Assembly: GCF_012027725.1 (NCBI RefSeq)
Contig: NZ_SJOU01000001.1
Location: 1-64,000 of the forward strand
Source: Olsenella sp. SW781
GTDB taxonomy: Bacteria; Actinomycetota; Coriobacteriia; Coriobacteriales; Atopobiaceae
Length of the DNA stretch: 64,000 nt
Direction: 5' to 3'
The notes under the pieces are model-generated. The model was not told the DNA's origin and searched no databases. It saw only the letters and a list, made by a program, of their open reading frames with translations. Both the position numbers and the translations under genes were made by a program. Shown one piece after another: positions 16,907 to 26,597 of the stretch (within the stretch, counting starts at the first letter, position 1; every line of letters begins with the position of its first letter).

Positions 16907-17635
16907 TTGAAGATGCACCAGCGGGTGGTCGCGGCCGAGGAGGTCTGCGGCCACCACTTCGAGAACCAGGACCTCATCGTGGCCGCGCTCACGCACCCGT
17001 CGGCCGCCGAGGGCAAGTCGCACGCGGCGTCCTACGAGCGCCTCGAGTTCCTCGGGGACTCCGTCCTGGGGGCCATCGTCGCCACGGACCTCTACGGCCG
17101 CTTCCCGGACATGGACGAGGGCGAGCTCACGCAGGCCAAGATCAGCCTCGTCTCGGGCAGGATGCTCTCGAGCGTAGCCGAGAAGATCGGCGTGGCCCCG
17201 CTCATCCTCATGGGGGAGTCCGAGAGGGGCACCGGCGCCCGCGGCATGCACTCCGCCCTCGAGAACGTCTACGAGGCCATCGTCGGCGCGCTCTACCTGG
17301 ACGCCGGCTACGGGACCACGCACGAGTTCGTCATGCGGACGCTCGGGCCCGAGGTGTCCCCCGCGCTCGCCAAAAAGCCCATCAGCCCCAAGTCGCGCCT
17401 GCAGGAGGTCGCGCAGCGCGACATGCACTGCGGGCCCGAGTACAAGCTCGTCTCCGAGGACGGCCCCGCGCACGACCCCACGTTCACCTCCGTGGCCATG
17501 GTGGGGGGCAGGAGGATCGGGCGCGGGTCCGGGCCCTCCAAGAAGTCCTCGGAGAGCGCCGCCGCGATCGACGCCCTCGTCCGGCTCGGCTATGCCGAGC
17601 AGGACGACTTCGAGGGCGCCGGCATCACCAACTAG
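16907..17635 (+). CDS. rnc: Ribonuclease III
   Basis: 242 residues. The catalytic domain carries the signature ERLEFLGDSVLGAIV near 42-56 and the second acidic site ENVYEAIVGALYLD near 120. A C-terminal double-stranded RNA-binding domain (SPKSRLQEVAQ ... GPSKKSSESAAAIDAL) follows. It cleaves double-stranded rRNA precursors and hairpins. The TTG at 16907 is preferred over the ATG at 16913 because GGGGG lies 8 bases before it. Confidence 0.95.
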   Translation: MKMHQRVVAAEEVCGHHFENQDLIVAALTHPSAAEGKSHAASYERLEFLGDSVLGAIVATDLYGRFPDMDEGELTQAKISLVSGRMLSSVAEKIGVAPLILMGESERGTGARGMHSALENVYEAIVGALYLDAGYGTTHEFVMRTLGPEVSPALAKKPISPKSRLQEVAQRDMHCGPEYKLVSEDGPAHDPTFTSVAMVGGRRIGRGSGPSKKSSESAAAIDALVRLGYAEQDDFEGAGITN

Positions 17636-17651
17636 CACGAAGGCAGGCCCC

Positions 17652-20600
17652 GTGTACCTCAAGTCGCTCACGCTCAAGGGTTTCAAGTCCTTCGCGGACA
17701 AGACGCAGATGGTCTTCGACCCCGGCCTCACCGTGGTCGTGGGCCCCAACGGCTCGGGCAAGTCCAACGTCTCCGACTCGATCCTCTGGGTCCTCGGCGA
17801 GCAGAGCGCCAAGCAGCTGCGCGGCCAGGCCATGGAGGACGTCATCTTCTCCGGCTCCTCGGCGCGCGGCGCCGTGGGCGTGGCCGAGGTGACGCTCGTG
17901 CTGGACAACTCCGACCACACGCTGCCGATCGACTTCTCCGAGGTGGGCATCACGCGACGGATGTACCGCTCCGGCGAGTCCGAGTACCTCATCAACGGCG
18001 CCCCCTCGCGCCTCATGGACGTCCAGGACATCCTGCACGACTCGGGCCTCGGCAAGGACACCCACTCGATCATCTCCCAGGGCAAGCTCGACTCCATCCT
18101 CTCGAGCCGCCCCGAGGAGCGCCGCGCCCTCATCGAGGAGGCGGCCGACATCTCCAAGCACCGCCGCCGCAAGGAGCGGAGCCTCCGCAAGCTCGCCTCG
18201 ATGGACGAGAACCTCTCGCGCGCCAAGCTCCTCTCGCGCGAGATATCCCGCCAGCTCAAGCCCCTCGAGCGCCAGGTCGACAAGGCGAAGCGGGCGCACG
18301 ACCTCGAGGACGAGCTCAAGGGGCTCAGGGTGCAGCTGGCGGTCGACGACCTGCGCACGCTCCAGGAGGGCTACAACCGGCTCTCCGCTCGCGGGCGCGA
18401 GGCCGACGCGGCCATCGAGCTCGCCCAGTACCGCTTCGACGAGAAGAGCGCGGAGCTCGAGAAGCTCCAGTCGCTGCTCGAGCAGAAGGGCCTCTTCGTG
18501 GGGGACCTCGGCGAGCAGCGCCGGCGCATGCAGGACCTCCTCGGCCGCATGGACTCCGACATGCGGCTGCTCGAGGAGAAGGGCAAGAACATGGTCTCGC
18601 GCCTCTCCGACATGCGGATGCAGCTCTCCGCGATGGAGAAGCAGCGCGCCGACGCCGCCTCCGAGCACGAGCGCCTCGCGGCGGAGCTGTCCGACACCGC
18701 GGTTCGCGAGGAGGACCTCAAGCGGCGCGCCGCCGAGCTCGCCTCGGCCTCGCACGGGGCCGTGGAGCGCCGTCGCGCGCTCGACGCGGAGATCGGCCGC
18801 ATCACCGCCGCCGAGCGCGCGGCCCGCTCCGAGGCCGACCGCGAGACGCTCGCCTATGCGAAGCTCGAGGAGCAGATCTCGAGCGCCGAGGTCGAGGATC
18901 AGATGTTCGTCTCGCGCATCGACCAGCTCGACGAGACCGCCCGGACCGCCGAGGAGGCGCTCGAGGAGCGCGTTTCGGCGGCGGAGCGCCTCGAGGGGGA
19001 GCTCACTGCCGCCCGCGACCGGGCCGACGCGCTCGCGCGCGAGATCGCGGCGCACGACGCCGCGCTTTCCTCCGCGCGCCGCGAGGAGTCGGCCGCCCGC
19101 GCCGAGCTCTCCTCGGCCGAGGCCACGCTCGACGCGCTGCGTGCCGTCGACGCGGACGTGGAGTCCGCGAGCCCGCTCGTGGCCGCCCTCGCCGAACGCG
19201 CCGGGGAGCGCGTGGAGTGCCGCCTCGCCGACCTCATCGACGCCGAGCCGTCCGTGGAGGAGCTCGTCGAGCGGCTGCTCGGCGACGACCTCGCGGCCCT
19301 CGTGGTCCCCGAGGGGGCGGACGCCGCGGCCCTCGCCGAGTCCGCCCTCGGCCTCGCGGACGCCGGCGGCCGCGCGACCATCCTCGCCCGCGCCGCCGCC
19401 CGCCCGCCGCAGGGCGACGCCGGGGCGGCGGGGGAGTCCCTCATCGCGCGCCTGCGCGTGCCCGACGGCGCGCGCCAGCTGCTCGAGGCCCTTCTCGGCG
19501 ACGTCCGCATCGTCAGCGACGCGGCCGAGGCGGTATCCGCCCACGCGAAGGACCCCTCCCGCACCTACGTCACCGCCGACGGCGTGACCGTCCTGCCCGA
19601 CGGGCGCGTCCACGTGGGCGACGCCCCCTCGAGCGAGGCGGGCGCGCTCGAGCGCAAGCGGCGCATCCGCGAGCTCGACGAGGGCATGGCCGCGCTGCGC
19701 GAGGCGCTCGACGCCGCCGGCGGCGCGGTCGAGCGCGCCGAGCGCGAGCTCGCCGCGGCGCGCGAGGCGTCCGCGTCCGCGAAGGGCGAGGTCGCCCGGC
19801 TCTCCGCCGAGCTCTCCTCGGCCACCTCCGAGCGCGGCCGCCTGGAGGCCCAGCTCGCGAGCGCCCGCTCCGAGCTCGCCCAGGTGGAGAAGCGCCGCGC
19901 GGCGTCGCGCGAGCGCGCCCGCGAGGCGCGCGGGAAGATCGACGGGCATCGTGCCGCGGCGCGCGAGGCCCGCGAGCGCGCGGACGAGCTGGCCGCCGAG
20001 CTCTCGGAGCGCTCCGACGCGCACGAGGAGGCCATCCGCGAGCAGGGCAGGGCGAGCCGCGAGCTCTCCGACGCGCGCCTGGAGCTCGCCATGGCGTCCG
20101 AGCGCCGGGGCAACCTCGCCACGCGCGAGCGCGAGCTCTCGAAGCGCGTCGCGGAGCTCGACGAGCGGATCGAGGCGACCGAGCGCGGGTCGCGCTCGCT
20201 CGAGGTGGTCCGCCTGCGCGTGGACCCGCTCCACGACCGCTACGACGCCATCCGCTCGCGGGCCCTCGAGTGGGCCGCGCGGCTCAGGGACCGCGCGTCG
20301 CTCGCCGAGGCCGACTCCGACTCCCTCAAGCGCACGATCGGCGACGCCAAGGCCGCCGTGAGCGCCGCCTCGGAGGAGCTCGAGCGCGCCCGCTCGGCGG
20401 CGAACGAGGTCAAGGTCGACCTCGGCAGGCTCGAGGTCCAGGTGGAGACCGCCATCAACGCCATCACGGCGACGGGCGCCGTCCTCGACGACGCGCTCGC
20501 CATCCCCGCGCCGGAGGACCGCGACGCCGCGGAGCGCCGCGTCGCCGAGATCGGCCGCCAGCTCGAGTCCATCGGTCCCGTGAACGAGGTCGCCATGGAC

Positions 20601-21191
20601 GAGTACCTGCGGCTCAAGCAGCGCCATGACTACATCTCCGAACAGGTGGAGGACCTCGAGAGCGCCCGCGCGTCGCTCAAGAAGATCACGGCCGCGATCG
20701 AGCGCAAGATGCGCAACCGCTTCCTCGTGGTCTTCGACAAGGTCAACGAGAACTTCTCCGAGATCTTCTCGCTGCTCTTTCCGGGCGGGCAGGCGCACAT
20801 CGAGATGACCGACCCCGAGAACCCCTCCGAGACGGGCATCGAGATCGTGGCGCAGCCCCGCGGCAAGCGCCTCTCCAAGATGATGCTCATGAGCGGCGGC
20901 GAGAAGTCGCTCACGGCGCTCGCGCTGCTCTTCGCGGTCTACAAGGTCCGCACGGTCCCGTTCTACGTCTTCGACGAGGTCGAGGCGGCGCTCGACGACT
21001 CCAACCTCTCCAAGCTGCTCGGCGCCATCGAGCGGCTCAAGGAGAGCACGCAGCTCATCGTGATCTCCCACCAGCGGCGCACGATGGAGCAGGCGGACGT
21101 CCTCTACGGCGTGTCGATGCAGGCCGACGGCGTGAGCCGCGTGGTCTCGCAGCGGCTCGACCGCGCGACAGGAAAGGTGGTAGATGCATAG
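17652..21191 (+). CDS. smc: Chromosome segregation protein SMC
   Basis: 1179 residues starting with GTG at 17652, which gives the usual VYLKSLTLKGFKSFADKT N-terminus. Walker A GPNGSGKS is near residue 31, two long coiled-coil arms (about 170-490 and 670-1010) flank the hinge near 500-640, then the ABC signature LMSGGEKS near 1078 and Walker B YVFDEVEAALDD near 1104. It condenses and helps segregate the chromosome with ScpA/ScpB, which are not in the window. ftsY starts at the next base after its stop. Confidence 0.97.
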   Translation: MYLKSLTLKGFKSFADKTQMVFDPGLTVVVGPNGSGKSNVSDSILWVLGEQSAKQLRGQAMEDVIFSGSSARGAVGVAEVTLVLDNSDHTLPIDFSEVGITRRMYRSGESEYLINGAPSRLMDVQDILHDSGLGKDTHSIISQGKLDSILSSRPEERRALIEEAADISKHRRRKERSLRKLASMDENLSRAKLLSREISRQLKPLERQVDKAKRAHDLEDELKGLRVQLAVDDLRTLQEGYNRLSARGREADAAIELAQYRFDEKSAELEKLQSLLEQKGLFVGDLGEQRRRMQDLLGRMDSDMRLLEEKGKNMVSRLSDMRMQLSAMEKQRADAASEHERLAAELSDTAVREEDLKRRAAELASASHGAVERRRALDAEIGRITAAERAARSEADRETLAYAKLEEQISSAEVEDQMFVSRIDQLDETARTAEEALEERVSAAERLEGELTAARDRADALAREIAAHDAALSSARREESAARAELSSAEATLDALRAVDADVESASPLVAALAERAGERVECRLADLIDAEPSVEELVERLLGDDLAALVVPEGADAAALAESALGLADAGGRATILARAAARPPQGDAGAAGESLIARLRVPDGARQLLEALLGDVRIVSDAAEAVSAHAKDPSRTYVTADGVTVLPDGRVHVGDAPSSEAGALERKRRIRELDEGMAALREALDAAGGAVERAERELAAAREASASAKGEVARLSAELSSATSERGRLEAQLASARSELAQVEKRRAASRERAREARGKIDGHRAAAREARERADELAAELSERSDAHEEAIREQGRASRELSDARLELAMASERRGNLATRERELSKRVAELDERIEATERGSRSLEVVRLRVDPLHDRYDAIRSRALEWAARLRDRASLAEADSDSLKRTIGDAKAAVSAASEELERARSAANEVKVDLGRLEVQVETAINAITATGAVLDDALAIPAPEDRDAAERRVAEIGRQLESIGPVNEVAMDEYLRLKQRHDYISEQVEDLESARASLKKITAAIERKMRNRFLVVFDKVNENFSEIFSLLFPGGQAHIEMTDPENPSETGIEIVAQPRGKRLSKMMLMSGGEKSLTALALLFAVYKVRTVPFYVFDEVEAALDDSNLSKLLGAIERLKESTQLIVISHQRRTMEQADVLYGVSMQADGVSRVVSQRLDRATGKVVDA

Positions 21192-22091
21192 ATGGGCTTT
21201 CTCGACAGCCTGAAGAAGGGCCTCCAGCGCTCGCGCGAGGCCATCAACGAGATCTTCTACATGGGCGGCGAGGTCGACGAGGACTTCTGGGAGGAGCTCG
21301 AGGACACGCTCGTCATGGGCGACATGGGCGCCGAGGTGGCCATGCGCGTGACCGACGACCTGCGCGAGCAGGCGGCCCGCGAGAACCTCTCCCGCGCCGA
21401 GCAGCTGCGCGACGCCCTCGCGCGCCGCCTGGCGGCCGAGTTCCCCGAGGCCGGGCGCGACCCGTTCTCCGACCTCCCGAGCACGGTGCTCTTCGTGGGC
21501 ATCAACGGCGCCGGCAAGACGACCACGGTGGGCAAGCTCGCCGGGCGCGCCCGCGAGGCGGGCGTCCCCTGCCTGATCGGCGGGGCGGACACGTTCCGCG
21601 CCGCCGCGATCGAGCAGCTCGAGGTCTGGGGCCAGCGCGCGGGCGTCGACGTCATCACCCGCGAGCGCGGGGCGGACCCCGCGAGCGTCTGCTACGACGT
21701 GGTGGACGAGGCCGAGCGCCGCGGGGCGCAGCTCACGCTCATCGACACCGCCGGGCGCCTCCACACCTCGGCCGACCTCATGCGCGAGCTCGCGAAGGTC
21801 GTGAACGTCACCAGGAAGCGCTCCGCCGCCCCCGTGACGGTGGTGCTCGTCATCGACGCCACGACGGGCCAGAACGGCCTCAACCAGGCGCGCGAGTTCA
21901 ACGACGCCCTCGAGCTCGACGGCCTCATCGTCACCAAGCTCGACGGGACCGCCAAGGGCGGCATCGCGCTCGCCATCTCCAGCCAGCTCGGCCTGCCTAT
22001 CTACCGGATCGGCGTGGGCGAGTCCATCGACGACCTCCAGTCCTTTGACGCGCTCGACTTCTGCCGCGCGCTCGTGGGTGAAGGGATGTAA
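21192..22091 (+). CDS. ftsY: Signal recognition particle receptor FtsY
   Basis: 299 residues with a short N domain and no long acidic A domain. The SRP-type GTPase motifs are GINGAGKTTTVGKLA near 104, GGADTFRAAA, IDTAGR and TKLDGTAKGG. It docks the Ffh-ribosome complex at the membrane. Its ATG directly abuts the smc stop, and ffh begins 3 bp after its own stop, so both SRP partners are co-expressed. Confidence 0.97.
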   Translation: MGFLDSLKKGLQRSREAINEIFYMGGEVDEDFWEELEDTLVMGDMGAEVAMRVTDDLREQAARENLSRAEQLRDALARRLAAEFPEAGRDPFSDLPSTVLFVGINGAGKTTTVGKLAGRAREAGVPCLIGGADTFRAAAIEQLEVWGQRAGVDVITRERGADPASVCYDVVDEAERRGAQLTLIDTAGRLHTSADLMRELAKVVNVTRKRSAAPVTVVLVIDATTGQNGLNQAREFNDALELDGLIVTKLDGTAKGGIALAISSQLGLPIYRIGVGESIDDLQSFDALDFCRALVGEGM

Positions 22092-22094
22092 GCC

Positions 22095-23489
22095 ATGGCA
22101 GTGTTCAGCTCTCTCTCGGACCGTCTCCAGGACACCTTCGACTCCCTGCGCGGCAAGGGCCGCCTCACGGAGGACGACATCAACGTCGCCATGCGCGAGA
22201 TCCGCATGGCGCTGCTCGAGGCCGACGTCAACTACCGCGTGGTCAAGGGCTTCGTCGGGCGCTGCAAGGAGAAGTGCCTCGGCGCGGACGTCCTCGACTC
22301 GCTCTCGCCCGCGCAGAACGTCGTGCGCATCGTCCTCGACGAGCTCACCGTCCTTCTCGGCTCAACGGACTCCAAGCTCACGCTGGCCCAGAACCGCACG
22401 CCCAACGTGATCATGCTCGTGGGCCTGCAGGGCTCGGGCAAGACCACCGCCGCGGCAAAGCTCGCCTACCTGCTCAAGTCCCAGGGCCACAGCCCGCTTC
22501 TCGCCGCGTGCGACACGCACCGACCGGCCGCCGCCGACCAGCTCGCCACCCTCGGCGGCGAGATCGGCGTCTCGGTCTTCCGCGGCGACGGCAGGGACGC
22601 CGTGGCCGTGGCCGAGGGCGCCATCCGCGAGGCCGTCGACCACCTGAACGACATCGTGATCGTGGACACGGCCGGCCGCCTCCAGATCGACGAGGAGATG
22701 ATGCAGGAGGCCGTGGCCATCAAGCAGGCCGTGCGCCCCGACCAAATCCTCATGGTCGTGGACGCCATGACGGGCCAGGACATCGTGAACGTGGTCACCG
22801 AGTTCGCCAACCGCGTGGACTTCGACGGCGTCATCATGTCCAAGCTCGACGGCGACGCCCGCGGCGGCGGCGCACTCTCCGTGCGCGAGGTCACCGGAAA
22901 GCCGATCAAGTTCGTCTCCATGGGGGAGAAGCCCGACTCGCTCGAGGTCTTCCATCCCGACCGCATGGCAAAGCGAATCCTCGGCATGGGCGACGTGGTC
23001 GGCATCATCGAGCAGGCCCAGAAGGTCGCTGACGAGCAGCAGATCGAGGACGCCGAGCGCATGCTCCGCGAGGGCTTCACGATGGACGACCTCCTCGCGC
23101 AGATGCAGCAGATCCGCAAGATGGGCGGCCTCCAGAAGATCATGGGCATGATCCCGGGCATGGAGCGGGCCCTCGCCCAGGCCCCCCAGGCCGTGGACGA
23201 CTCCCAGATGACGCGCATCGAGGCCATCATCCGCTCGATGACCCGCGAGGAGCGCCTGCGCCCCAAGATCATCAACGGCCAGCGCCGCCGCCGCATCGCC
23301 ACCGGCTCGGGCCGCACCGTGCAGGAGGTCAACCAGCTCATCAAGCAGTGGGACGAGATGAACAAGATGGTCGGCCGCATGAAGGGCATGATGCAGCAGG
23401 GCGGCGGTCGCAAGGGCGCCAAGAAGGGGCGTCGCGCCATGCAGCAGATGATGCGCAACATGGGCGGCGGCAACGGGCTTCCGTTCTAG
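22095..23489 (+). CDS. ffh: Signal recognition particle protein Ffh
   Basis: 464 residues. The NG domain has GLQGSGKTTAAAKLA near 110, DTHRPAA, VDTAGR and SKLDGDARGGGAL. The methionine-rich M domain (from about 330) binds SRP RNA and signal peptides, with the GSGRTVQEVNQLIKQ helix and a basic, Met-rich tail. The SRP RNA gene is not found in the window. Confidence 0.97.
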   Translation: MAVFSSLSDRLQDTFDSLRGKGRLTEDDINVAMREIRMALLEADVNYRVVKGFVGRCKEKCLGADVLDSLSPAQNVVRIVLDELTVLLGSTDSKLTLAQNRTPNVIMLVGLQGSGKTTAAAKLAYLLKSQGHSPLLAACDTHRPAAADQLATLGGEIGVSVFRGDGRDAVAVAEGAIREAVDHLNDIVIVDTAGRLQIDEEMMQEAVAIKQAVRPDQILMVVDAMTGQDIVNVVTEFANRVDFDGVIMSKLDGDARGGGALSVREVTGKPIKFVSMGEKPDSLEVFHPDRMAKRILGMGDVVGIIEQAQKVADEQQIEDAERMLREGFTMDDLLAQMQQIRKMGGLQKIMGMIPGMERALAQAPQAVDDSQMTRIEAIIRSMTREERLRPKIINGQRRRRIATGSGRTVQEVNQLIKQWDEMNKMVGRMKGMMQQGGGRKGAKKGRRAMQQMMRNMGGGNGLPF

Positions 23490-23497
23490 GGCGCATT

Positions 23498-23574
23498 CCG
23501 GACCTGACAAAGGTGACAGGGTCAACTGTCATGATTTTCATGACAGTTGACCCTGTCACCTTTGTCAGGTCCGG
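23498..23574. repeat. Perfect 37-bp inverted repeat after ffh (family H)
   Basis: Arms 23498-23534 and 23538-23574 are perfectly complementary with a 3-nt loop. The arm contains CTGACAAAGGTGACAGGGTC, related to the GGGACA palindromes elsewhere. It starts 8 bp after the ffh stop, so it also makes a very strong transcript-end hairpin, though without a T tract. Confidence 0.85.
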
Positions 23575-23614
23575 GACGGCGGGAGCCCGGCGACATTTTT
23601 CGGCCTCAGAATGA

Positions 23615-23706
23615 CGCGTGCGCCCCGCAGAAAGCATCTGCGGGGCGCACGCGACGGTTCTTCTCGGCTGACGGCCCTGCCGCCCGGAGGGGCTCCGGCC
23701 AGGGCC
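23615..23706. terminator. Hairpins between convergent ffh and L,D-transpeptidase genes
   Basis: A perfect 17-bp stem (23615-23631 with 23637-23653, loop AAGCA) is followed by a second imperfect stem from GGCCCTG (23673) to CAGGGCC (ending 23706), which on the minus strand lies just after the transpeptidase stop. Together they probably end both transcripts; U tracts are poor. Confidence 0.55.
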
Positions 23707-23714
23707 CCCGGTGA

Positions 23715-25244
23715 TCAGTAGTGGACCACCACGACGTCGCCGACTTTGGTGAGGTCGTAGAGCTCGGCCGCCTTGCCGAGGGGCAGGTTCACGCAGCCGT
23801 GGCTGCCGTTGCCCTGGTAGATGGTCCCGCCGAAGTTGCTGCGCCAGTCGGCGTCGTGGAGCGCCACGAGGTTGCCCACGAAGGGGATCCAGTAGTTGAC
23901 GTGGCTCTCGTAGTCGGGCTCGCCGTCCTCGTCGTAGTCAAGCCCCTTGAGCGTCTGGTCGAGCGCCTTGTAGGAGTTGATGGGGTTGACGCCCGTGGGC
24001 GTGTCGTAGCCCTGGGTGGGGTCGCCCGTGACGCAGGCGGACTCAAAGATGAGCGAGCCGTCATCGCCGTACATGCGCACGTACTGCTCGGAGATGTCGA
24101 TGTCGATGTAGCGGTTGCCCCAGTCGCGCCCTCCCTGGTCGGGGGCGAAGCCCGTGCTCTGCTTGAGGGGAATCTCGATGGCCTGGGGCGAGCCGCCCTT
24201 GATCGCGGAGATGAGGGCCGTCGTGGTCTCCGCCTCGTTGGTGACGATGCCCCACGACCCGCCGGAGACGCTCACCTGCTTGCCGTCGGGGCGGGTGTAG
24301 GTGCGGGTCTTGCCCACGGTGTCGAGCGCGCCGACGTTCTCGTGCACCCACTCGCCGATGGCCTCCTCGTTGAGCGAGACCGAGAGGTCCTCGCCGATCG
24401 CCACCCAGCTGGAGACGAGGTCGGGGCTCACGTCGAGCACGAGCTGGCCGCTGATGAGCAGGGTCGTTCCCGCGGAGGCGAGGTAGGTGTTCGCGGCGTC
24501 CGCGGCGGCCTGGAGCGCGCTCGCGTCGGAGAGGCACTCGTCGCCGATCTCGACGGTGGGGGAGAGCTCGGAGACGGCCTGCTTCACGCGCTCGCACACG
24601 GCCGTCGCGTCGAGCAGGCTCGCTGCGGCGTGCTCGTCGACGACGTAGGCGCCCGCCTCGGCGCTGTAGGAGACCCCAAGCCCGGTGGTCTCCTCGGCGG
24701 CGCGGACCCGCTCCTCGACGGCAGGCGTCACGATCTGCGCGAGCTTGTCGGCATCGAAGACGGGGTCGGCCTCGAGCGTGAGGTCGCGCGTGCCGGCGAC
24801 CTCGAGGGGCCAGGCCCAGGGGTTCACCTGCTCGAGCGCGGCCTGCGCGTACGCGGTCCCGTCGTAGGAGAGGCCGATCTCGGGGGCGGAGACGGTGAGG
24901 TCGAGCCCCTGCCCCGTGATGTGGAGGGCATATCCGTCGAGCGACGCGGTCTTCTCGGCCGCGACCTCCTCGACGGAGCGCAGGGAGACGTCGGCCCCGT
25001 CGAGCGTGGTTCCCGGCATGAAGTTCGACTGAAAGTAGACGCCCCCCGCCACGTAGGCGCCGGCGAGAAGGACGACGATGACGGCGGGTATGGCCCACAG
25101 GAGCCGGCGGCGCGGGCGCTGGGGCGTCGGGCCGTCGGAGACGGGGCTAACGAAGGCGCTCTCGGGGCCGGGGATAAAGCTCGCGCCGGGGGCGGCCCCC
25201 TCGGCAGGGCGCGAGTCGGTCTGCTTCTTCATATGGCTAGGCAT
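23715..25244 (-). CDS. L,D-transpeptidase (YkuD) with peptidoglycan-binding repeats
   Basis: 509 residues. There is a cytoplasmic N-terminal segment of about 45 residues, one membrane helix (RRRLLWAIPAVIVVLLAGAYVAGG), then extracellular putative peptidoglycan-binding domains rich in DA repeats (about 80-340). The C-terminal YkuD domain has the catalytic HGCVNLP motif and ends at VGDVVVVHY. Such enzymes form 3-3 cross-links in peptidoglycan outside the membrane. The ATG at 25244 follows AGGGTGG; a GTG four codons upstream is possible. It is convergent with ffh. Confidence 0.88.
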   Translation of the reverse strand: MPSHMKKQTDSRPAEGAAPGASFIPGPESAFVSPVSDGPTPQRPRRRLLWAIPAVIVVLLAGAYVAGGVYFQSNFMPGTTLDGADVSLRSVEEVAAEKTASLDGYALHITGQGLDLTVSAPEIGLSYDGTAYAQAALEQVNPWAWPLEVAGTRDLTLEADPVFDADKLAQIVTPAVEERVRAAEETTGLGVSYSAEAGAYVVDEHAAASLLDATAVCERVKQAVSELSPTVEIGDECLSDASALQAAADAANTYLASAGTTLLISGQLVLDVSPDLVSSWVAIGEDLSVSLNEEAIGEWVHENVGALDTVGKTRTYTRPDGKQVSVSGGSWGIVTNEAETTTALISAIKGGSPQAIEIPLKQSTGFAPDQGGRDWGNRYIDIDISEQYVRMYGDDGSLIFESACVTGDPTQGYDTPTGVNPINSYKALDQTLKGLDYDEDGEPDYESHVNYWIPFVGNLVALHDADWRSNFGGTIYQGNGSHGCVNLPLGKAAELYDLTKVGDVVVVHY

Positions 25245-25367
25245 GCGATGATCCACCCTAGGTAGCTCGTGTGCGGTTCCTGGCGGCCGGCGGCCGTCTC
25301 GGCTATCGTACCCTACAGGCGCGACAGATTCCGCTCAGATCGCGTCCCGTCATCAAAAGGGGGAGGA

Positions 25368-26183
25368 ATGGCACACACCGTTCGGCTCGAGGGGCTCGAG
25401 GACCCGAGGCTCGACGTCTTCGCCCGGCTCACCGACCATCAGCTCCGCGCGGGGGTCGAGGCGGGGCGCGGGCTCCTCGTCGCAGAGTCGCCGCTCGTCG
25501 TCGAGGTGGCGCTGGAAGAGGGGGTGGAGCCGGTCTCGTTCCTCGTCGACGAGCGGCATCTCTCGACCTGCTCGGCACTGCTCGAGCGCGCGGGGGACGT
25601 GCCGGCCTTCGTGCTGCCCGGCGAGCAGATGGAGCGGCTCTGCGGGTACCGCGTGACGCGCGGCTTCCTCTGCGCGATGCGCCGCCCGCGCCCACTTTCG
25701 GTTGAGGCCGCCCTCGAGGGGGCCCGCAGGGTCGTCGTGCTCGAGGACCTCGTGGACGTGACCAACGTGGGAGCGCTCTTCCGCTCCGCCGCCGCGCTCG
25801 GGGCGGACGCCGCGATCCTCTCGCCGCGCTGCGCCGACCCCTACGTGCGCCGGGCCGTCCGCGTCTCGATGGGGTGCGTCTTCAAGCTTCCGTGGGCGCG
25901 CGCCGACGAGGCCTCCTGGCCCGAGGCCACGCTCGAGGGGCTGCGCGGGCGGGGCTTCTCGGTTCTGGCGCTCGCGCTGGAGGAGGGCGCGCTGCCCCTC
26001 GACGACCCGGCGCTTCTCGCGGGCGACCGGCGCGCCCTGCTCTTCGGCAGCGAGGGCTACGGGCTCTCACGCCGGGCGCTTGCCGCCTGCGACCGATCGG
26101 TCATCATCCCCATGTCGCACGGCGTCGACTCACTGAACGTGGCCGCGAGCTCGGCCGTCGCCTTCTGGCAGCTCTTCAGGTAG
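25368..26183 (+). CDS. TrmH/SpoU family RNA 2'-O-methyltransferase
   Basis: 271 residues. An N-terminal substrate-binding domain is followed by the SPOUT fold: VVVLEDLVDVTNVGALFRSAAALGADA (motif 1) near 125, LLFGSEGYGLS (motif 2) near 226 and IIPMSHGVDSLNVAASSAVAFW (motif 3) near 245. It should methylate a ribose in rRNA or tRNA; the target is not identifiable. A GGGGGAGG ribosome-binding site precedes the ATG. Confidence 0.9.
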   Translation: MAHTVRLEGLEDPRLDVFARLTDHQLRAGVEAGRGLLVAESPLVVEVALEEGVEPVSFLVDERHLSTCSALLERAGDVPAFVLPGEQMERLCGYRVTRGFLCAMRRPRPLSVEAALEGARRVVVLEDLVDVTNVGALFRSAAALGADAAILSPRCADPYVRRAVRVSMGCVFKLPWARADEASWPEATLEGLRGRGFSVLALALEEGALPLDDPALLAGDRRALLFGSEGYGLSRRALAACDRSVIIPMSHGVDSLNVAASSAVAFWQLFR

Positions 26184-26351
26184 GGCCGCGATCGAGGGGC
26201 GTTTTTCTCGCTAGCGCGACGTTCTTCTCGGTCGCGGCGCTCTGCCGCACGCCGCGCGTCTCGCCGCTGCGTTGTCCCTTGCGGCGCGCCGTCCTTTCTG
26301 GCGCGCTGGCGCCCTCGTTCCGCTGCCTCTTCGCTCTGCCTTAAGTCATGG

Positions 26352-26583
26352 GCACTCAGCTCCGCATCTGAGTACTGGATGGTGCTCACTTCCGGAACTG
26401 CGTACGTCGTGGTACTCATTTCCGCATTTGCGTACCACCCGAAGCCCCCATGGCCTCCAAACCTGGAATTGCGTCTCATCGACGTCGAGAGTCGGCACTC
26501 AGTTCCGCATCTGTGTACGGCGTGATACGCATCTCCGGAACTGCGTATCATTTCATGCTCAATTCTGGATTTGCGTACCGTGA
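26352..26583. repeat. 30-bp-periodic palindrome array A2 (two triplets)
   Basis: Most of the gap between the methyltransferase and the next minus-strand gene. Units of type CTCA-NNTCCGGANN-TGAG or CGCA ... TGCG start at 26355, 26385, 26415 and 26498, 26528, 26558, exactly 30 bp apart within each triplet, with a degenerate unit near 26456. The unit at 26524-26549 is closed by GATACGCA/TGCGTATC, a compensated variant of the usual arm. Confidence 0.85.
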
Positions 26584-26597
26584 CCCAAGAGCCGTGA

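Noticed and set aside
17625-21764. A 1379-codon open frame on the minus strand opposite smc and ftsY
   Set aside because: It is a high-GC shadow of smc: low-complexity R/L/G/A protein, no family motif, while the plus strand has full SMC motifs.
17652-23489. Replication origin near smc/ftsY/ffh
   Set aside because: No DnaA-box cluster, dnaA, dnaN or AT-rich unwinding region was seen.
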